DNA of 64,000 nt from Paenibacillus alba (lineage in GTDB: Bacteria > Bacillota > Bacilli > Paenibacillales > NBRC-103111). The stretch covers positions 41,311-105,310 of the forward strand of contig NZ_JABMKZ010000030.1 in assembly GCF_013204855.1 (NCBI RefSeq). The letters run 5' to 3'. Of the stretch, positions 60,735 through 64,000 are shown piece after piece (position 1 is the first letter of the stretch; each line of letters opens with the position of its first letter). The translations under genes were made by a program, and so were the position numbers. The notes beneath the pieces were generated by a model that was not told where the DNA came from, made no database searches, and worked only from the letters and a program-made list of their open reading frames with translations.

Positions 60735-60750
60735 TTTATTTCAAAATAAA
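60735..60750. promoter_or_regulatory. Candidate MurR/RpiR operator upstream of the GH4 gene
   Basis: TTTATTTCAAAATAAA is a perfect 7-base inverted repeat with a 2-base centre, in the 240-base region between murR and the GH4 gene. Confidence 0.45.
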
Positions 60751-60782
60751 ACTATCAAAATAAAATTAAATTCCAAATTATA

Positions 60783-60812
60783 TTGCAGATCTTGAAAATA
60801 CGGTGCTATAAT
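60783..60812 (+). promoter_or_regulatory. Promoter of the GH4-kinase operon
   Basis: TTGCAG (60783-60788), 18 bases, TATAAT (60807-60812), 40 bases before the GH4 start; the palindrome at 60735-60750 is 33 bases upstream. Confidence 0.65.
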
Positions 60813-60852
60813 TATGACATACTTGAGTTAACTAGGAAGGGTGAATACGGGA

Positions 60853-62148
60853 ATGAATTCAACGTTAAAAATAGCCATCATTGGAGCAGGAAGCACTTAC
60901 ACCCCAGAACTGATTGAAGGCATGATTAAGCGAAAAGATGCGCTGCCGATAGCTGAGCTTGTTCTGATGGATATTGATGCAAGGAAGCTGGATATTGTAG
61001 GAAAGCTATGTGAACGTATGATCCTTGCTGCGAATATGCCTTGCCGCGTCATTCTTACTGAGAACCTGGATGAAGCGCTGCAAGATGCCAGCTTTGTATT
61101 ATCACAAATCCGCGTAGGCAAGCTGCCTGCCCGTGTACTCGATGAGACCATTCCATTGAAATATGATTTAATCGGTCAAGAAACATGCGGTATCGGTGGA
61201 TTTTTCAAAGCTATGCGCACCATTCCCGTTATGCTCCATATTGCCGATCGGATGAAAGCGCTGTGCCCGGATGCTTGGCTCATTAATTTCTCTAATCCTG
61301 CCGGCATTATTACCGAAGCCCTGCTGAACCATTCCGATGTGAAAATGCTGGGCTTATGCAACGTTCCTTACAATATGTTCAAAAGCATTCGTGAAACGCT
61401 GCACCTAGACCATCCTAATTTCACTTATGTGGGACTTAATCATCTAAGCTGGATTACTGCAATTGAGCAGGACGGCAAAGAATATGTGAAAACTGCCCTT
61501 GAAATGGGACTTAACAGCGAAGCGATGAAAAACATCCCTTCCAGCGGCTTTAGCAAAGAGGTCATTCAAATGGTGGGAGCTATCCCTTCTTCTTATATGG
61601 AGTATTATTACTTCAAAGAGAAGAAGCTGAAATTGCTGAAAGAAAGTGAATTGACGCGCGGCGAAAAATGCATGCAAATCGAGGAAGAGCTGCTGAACAT
61701 TTACTTGGACTCCGAATTGCACATCAAACCGGAGCTGCTCTCCACTCGCGGCGGCGCTAACTACTCGGAAGTAGCCATCAGTTTGGTCGATGCTATCTAT
61801 AACGACAAACAAGAGGTTCATGTCGTTAACCTCCTTAACAAGGGCGCACTGGAATTCATGGAAGACACCGACGCCGTTGAAGTCTGTGCCGTCATTGGGA
61901 AAAATGGGGCTGAACCGATCAAAGTGAAAGACTTCAACAACCAACATATCATTGATTACATGCGCATGGTCAAAGCTTATGAGCGCGAAACGGTAGCCGC
62001 AGCCGTAAACGGCAGTGAAGATGCTGCAATGCGCGCGCTGTTGATGAACCCGCTTGTTGGCGATTACAATGCTGCCCATCAGTGTTTCAATGAATTGAAG
62101 GAAGCTCATAAAGCGTATCTTCCTCAATTTTTCAATGCAGAGAAGTAA
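60853..62148 (+). CDS. Family 4 glycosyl hydrolase (6-phospho-beta-glucosidase type)
   Basis: 431 residues from ATG 60853 (MNSTLKIAIIGAGS), chosen because the AGGAAGG site abuts a possible GTG at 60841. NAD-binding loop GAGSTYTPEL, 'VLMDIDARKLDIVG', 'ETCGIGGFFKAMRTIPV', metal ligands Cys169 in 'LGLCNVPYN' and His197 in 'LNHLSWI'. GH4 enzymes use NAD and Mn to cut phosphorylated disaccharides by redox elimination. In this neighbourhood a phosphorylated amino-sugar disaccharide or a beta-glucoside-6-phosphate is the likely substrate. No PTS gene is nearby, so phosphorylation might come from the downstream kinase. Confidence 0.9.
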   Translation: MNSTLKIAIIGAGSTYTPELIEGMIKRKDALPIAELVLMDIDARKLDIVGKLCERMILAANMPCRVILTENLDEALQDASFVLSQIRVGKLPARVLDETIPLKYDLIGQETCGIGGFFKAMRTIPVMLHIADRMKALCPDAWLINFSNPAGIITEALLNHSDVKMLGLCNVPYNMFKSIRETLHLDHPNFTYVGLNHLSWITAIEQDGKEYVKTALEMGLNSEAMKNIPSSGFSKEVIQMVGAIPSSYMEYYYFKEKKLKLLKESELTRGEKCMQIEEELLNIYLDSELHIKPELLSTRGGANYSEVAISLVDAIYNDKQEVHVVNLLNKGALEFMEDTDAVEVCAVIGKNGAEPIKVKDFNNQHIIDYMRMVKAYERETVAAAVNGSEDAAMRALLMNPLVGDYNAAHQCFNELKEAHKAYLPQFFNAEK

Positions 62149-62153
62149 AGGCT

Positions 62154-63158
62154 ATGAGTAGAAACTATATCATTGGCGTCGATGGCGGGAATAGCAAAAC
62201 CGACTACTTCTTGTTTGATACACAAGGGAATTTTATTGATCACATTCATACCAGCACCTGCAGCCATGAGCAGTTCAAGGATGCTTACGTTAGCACTTTC
62301 CGCATTATGAACGAGCATATCCAGCATTTACTGACACGTAATCAGTTGTCTATGGCGGATATTGCAGCTGGTGCCTTCGGATTGGCGGGCGCGGACATCC
62401 CTTCCCAGAAGGAGCAATTGTGCGAGGTTATTGAGCGCATTGGCTTCACGAACTATGCACTGGACAATGACTCGTTCCTCGGTGTCAAAGCCGGCAGTGC
62501 ACAAGGTTACGGCATTTGTTCCATCAATGGCTCCGGCACCGTAACCGGAGGGATTTCCCCAAGCGGCAAGCGCCTGCAGGTGGGCGGCGTGGGCAGTGAA
62601 TTATCCGGCGATGAAGCCGGCGGGTTCTTCCTGGCCCGCAAAGCCCTTCGAGCCGTCTATGATTCTCTCTACCGAATGGGACCGGAAACCGAGCTGAAGA
62701 GCCCTGTCATGGAGCTGCTGCAAGTTGACCGCAAAGAGTTGTTCATGGAGTTTGCCCTCGATGGCATGCTGAAGCGAAGCCTTCCCATCACCAAGCTGGT
62801 GCAAATTCTATTTGCCTCCGCTGATCAGGGAGATGCCGTAGCTCTAGCGATTCTCGATAATACAGCCAAGCAATTGGCCTATTCCACGGTTGGCTGTATG
62901 CACAATCTGGATTTCGGGCAAAACGTCGACATTATCCTAGCAGGCTCTGTCTGGGTTAAAGCCGAAAGTCCTTTGCTGCTGCAAACCTATAAGGACTATG
63001 TGACTCGCATGACCGATCATACTTGTCAGTTCATTATTCTCCAAGTCCCGCCAGCTACGGGCGCAGTTCTTTGGGCGCTTGAGCTTGCTCACGGCGGTCC
63101 AGTGGATGCTGCGACTCGCGGGAAAGCAATTGAGGCTGTGGAGCTTCGGATTTCTTAG
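62154..63158 (+). CDS. BadF/BadG-family sugar kinase, GlcNAc-kinase-like
   Basis: 334 residues of the ASKHA fold: 'IIGVDGGNSKTDYFLFD', 'AFGLAGADIPSQKEQL', 'YGICSINGSGTVTGGISPSG', 'VGGVGSELSGDEAGGFFLAR'. A second sugar kinase besides the MurK-like one. It begins 5 bases after the GH4 gene, so it probably phosphorylates a sugar that this glycosidase needs or releases. The ribosome site is weak (AAAGG). Confidence 0.85.
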   Translation: MSRNYIIGVDGGNSKTDYFLFDTQGNFIDHIHTSTCSHEQFKDAYVSTFRIMNEHIQHLLTRNQLSMADIAAGAFGLAGADIPSQKEQLCEVIERIGFTNYALDNDSFLGVKAGSAQGYGICSINGSGTVTGGISPSGKRLQVGGVGSELSGDEAGGFFLARKALRAVYDSLYRMGPETELKSPVMELLQVDRKELFMEFALDGMLKRSLPITKLVQILFASADQGDAVALAILDNTAKQLAYSTVGCMHNLDFGQNVDIILAGSVWVKAESPLLLQTYKDYVTRMTDHTCQFIILQVPPATGAVLWALELAHGGPVDAATRGKAIEAVELRIS

Positions 63159-63894
63159 ATGGTATGAGAGCATAGACGCACTCGAGGCAATCTGCCAGCT
63201 TCGGCGAGATTTCGCGAGATACCAGCAGATTCCAGCCAGCCACAGCCCTCCGTCAAGCTAAAACCTGCGAAAGTGCAGGCTTTTTCGATCAAATCAAGTG
63301 AAAATGCCAGAAAGCCTGCAATTATGCAGGCTTTTTGAGCTTTTCCTTCCTAGATTCGGAAAAAGGTCTCCAAAAGATGCATAATCGCAGGCTTTTCACG
63401 ATTTTGCTGATTCTGAGGACGAAAAGGATGCATATTCGCAGGAATTTGCGAAAAATCGCGGCATAGACGCTCCCGAGGCATCTGCCGGCTTCGGCGAGAT
63501 TCCAGTGAGATTCCAGCGAGATTCCAACCAGCTAGTCAGCCACAGCCCCCACGCTGAAAGCCTGCGAAAGTGCAGGCATTTTCGGCCATATCGGGTGAGA
63601 ATAGCAGAAAGCCTGCGATTATGCAGGCTTTTTGAGCTTTTCCTTCCTGGATTCGGGAAAAGGTCTCCAAAAGATGCATAATCGCAGGCTTTTCACGATT
63701 TTGCTGATTCTGAGGACGAAAAGGATGCATATTCGCAGGAATTTGCTAAAAATCGCGGCATAGACGCTCCCAAGGCATCTGCCGGCATCGGCGAGAGCGA
63801 GATTCCAACCAGCCACACCCTCACGTCGAATGCCTGCAAAAGTGCAGGCTTCTTCGATCAAATCAAGAGAAAATGCCAGAAAGCCTGCGATTAT
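63159..63894. repeat. About 2.5 imperfect tandem repeats of 270-300 bases rich in GCAGGC hairpins
   Basis: CCTGCGAAAGTGCAGGC-type hairpins occur near 63264, 63561 and 63833, each followed by the same series of segments (GCCTGC/GCAGGC pairs, GGTCTCCAAAAGATGCATAA, TTTGCTGATTCTGAGGACGA). The third copy is cut at about 63894. No gene is supported. The first hairpin with TTTTT can end the kinase transcript. Confidence 0.85.
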
Positions 63895-64000
63895 CAGGCT
63901 GTTGAGAAAATACTTGAACTTTACCAATTCACCGCGTTACTATGAATATAGAGCTATAAAGCCTATTTCATCGAAAGCGCGGTGTTTTTATGCTTTTTAC
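63895..64000 (+). mobile_element. Probable left end of an insertion sequence (IS1182-like) and start of its transposase
   Basis: The third tandem-repeat copy breaks off after GCCTGCGATTAT and continues as CAGGCTGTTGAGAAAATAC, a terminus of the kind seen in IS1182-type elements. About 95 bases later an ATG (63990) opens a frame M-L-F at the window edge. Only the left end is visible, so the family is a guess from the terminus. Confidence 0.45.

Overview
The window looks like a chromosomal piece of a Gram-positive, endospore-forming bacterium of the Paenibacillus type. The signs are a caa3 oxidase whose subunit II carries a fused cytochrome c, a YhcN/YlaJ-type spore lipoprotein, strong AGGAGG-type ribosome sites with frequent TTG/GTG starts, lipobox-anchored binding proteins, TPP and c-di-GMP-I riboswitches, and long intergenic regions full of imperfect inverted and tandem repeats. 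No rRNA, tRNA or CRISPR array was seen.

Layout. 1-3.3 kb: the cytochrome caa3 oxidase operon (ctaC-ctaD-ctaE, leftward, ctaE cut by the window edge). 3.4-21.3 kb: mixed housekeeping genes, namely a spore lipoprotein, a DEAD-box helicase with an RG-rich tail, a guanylate-kinase-like protein with a structured leader, a NifU-N/HEAT protein, an M48 protease, a c-di-GMP-riboswitch-controlled GGDEF/EAL protein, a C39-like protease, an unusual IF-3 paralogue, a luciferase-like oxidoreductase, a TVP38 membrane protein, a sugar isomerase with a divergent AraC regulator, and an M29 aminopeptidase with an ArsR-type regulator. 21.5-28.1 kb: a TPP-riboswitch-controlled thiamine operon (tenI-thiO-thiS-thiG-thiD-thiE-thiC), followed by a rightward BASS transporter.

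30.0-47.8 kb is the most unusual part. Ten leftward, tightly packed genes encode a TolC-like/copper-amine-oxidase-N protein, a membrane protein with a degenerate class III cyclase domain, a GNAT enzyme, a 1018-residue transporter-HEAT-cNMP-binding fusion, an RsbW/STAS/SpoIIE partner-switching module, a DUF4157 protein with 21-residue repeats, a 670-residue protein sharing its N-terminal motif, and a YbjN-like protein. Divergent from them are a DUF4280 (PAAR-like) protein and a membrane-anchored MORN-repeat protein. DUF4157 and PAAR-like proteins are known companions of extracellular contractile injection systems, but no sheath, tube, baseplate or AAA+ gene is present. I interpret this as an orphan cargo/signalling island, which is inference.

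48.5-63.2 kb: a cell-wall sugar salvage cluster. A leftward ten-gene run (murQ, a three-gene ABC importer without its ATPase, a GNAT protein, a PIG-L family protein, namZ, murK, nagZ, anmK) lies behind MurR/RpiR, with a rightward GH4 glycosidase and a BadF-type sugar kinase. NagZ and NamZ have no visible signal peptide, so muropeptide sugars are probably imported intact by the ABC system, split in the cytoplasm, phosphorylated by kinases and processed by MurQ. The window ends in long tandem repeats that are interrupted by what looks like the left end of an insertion sequence.
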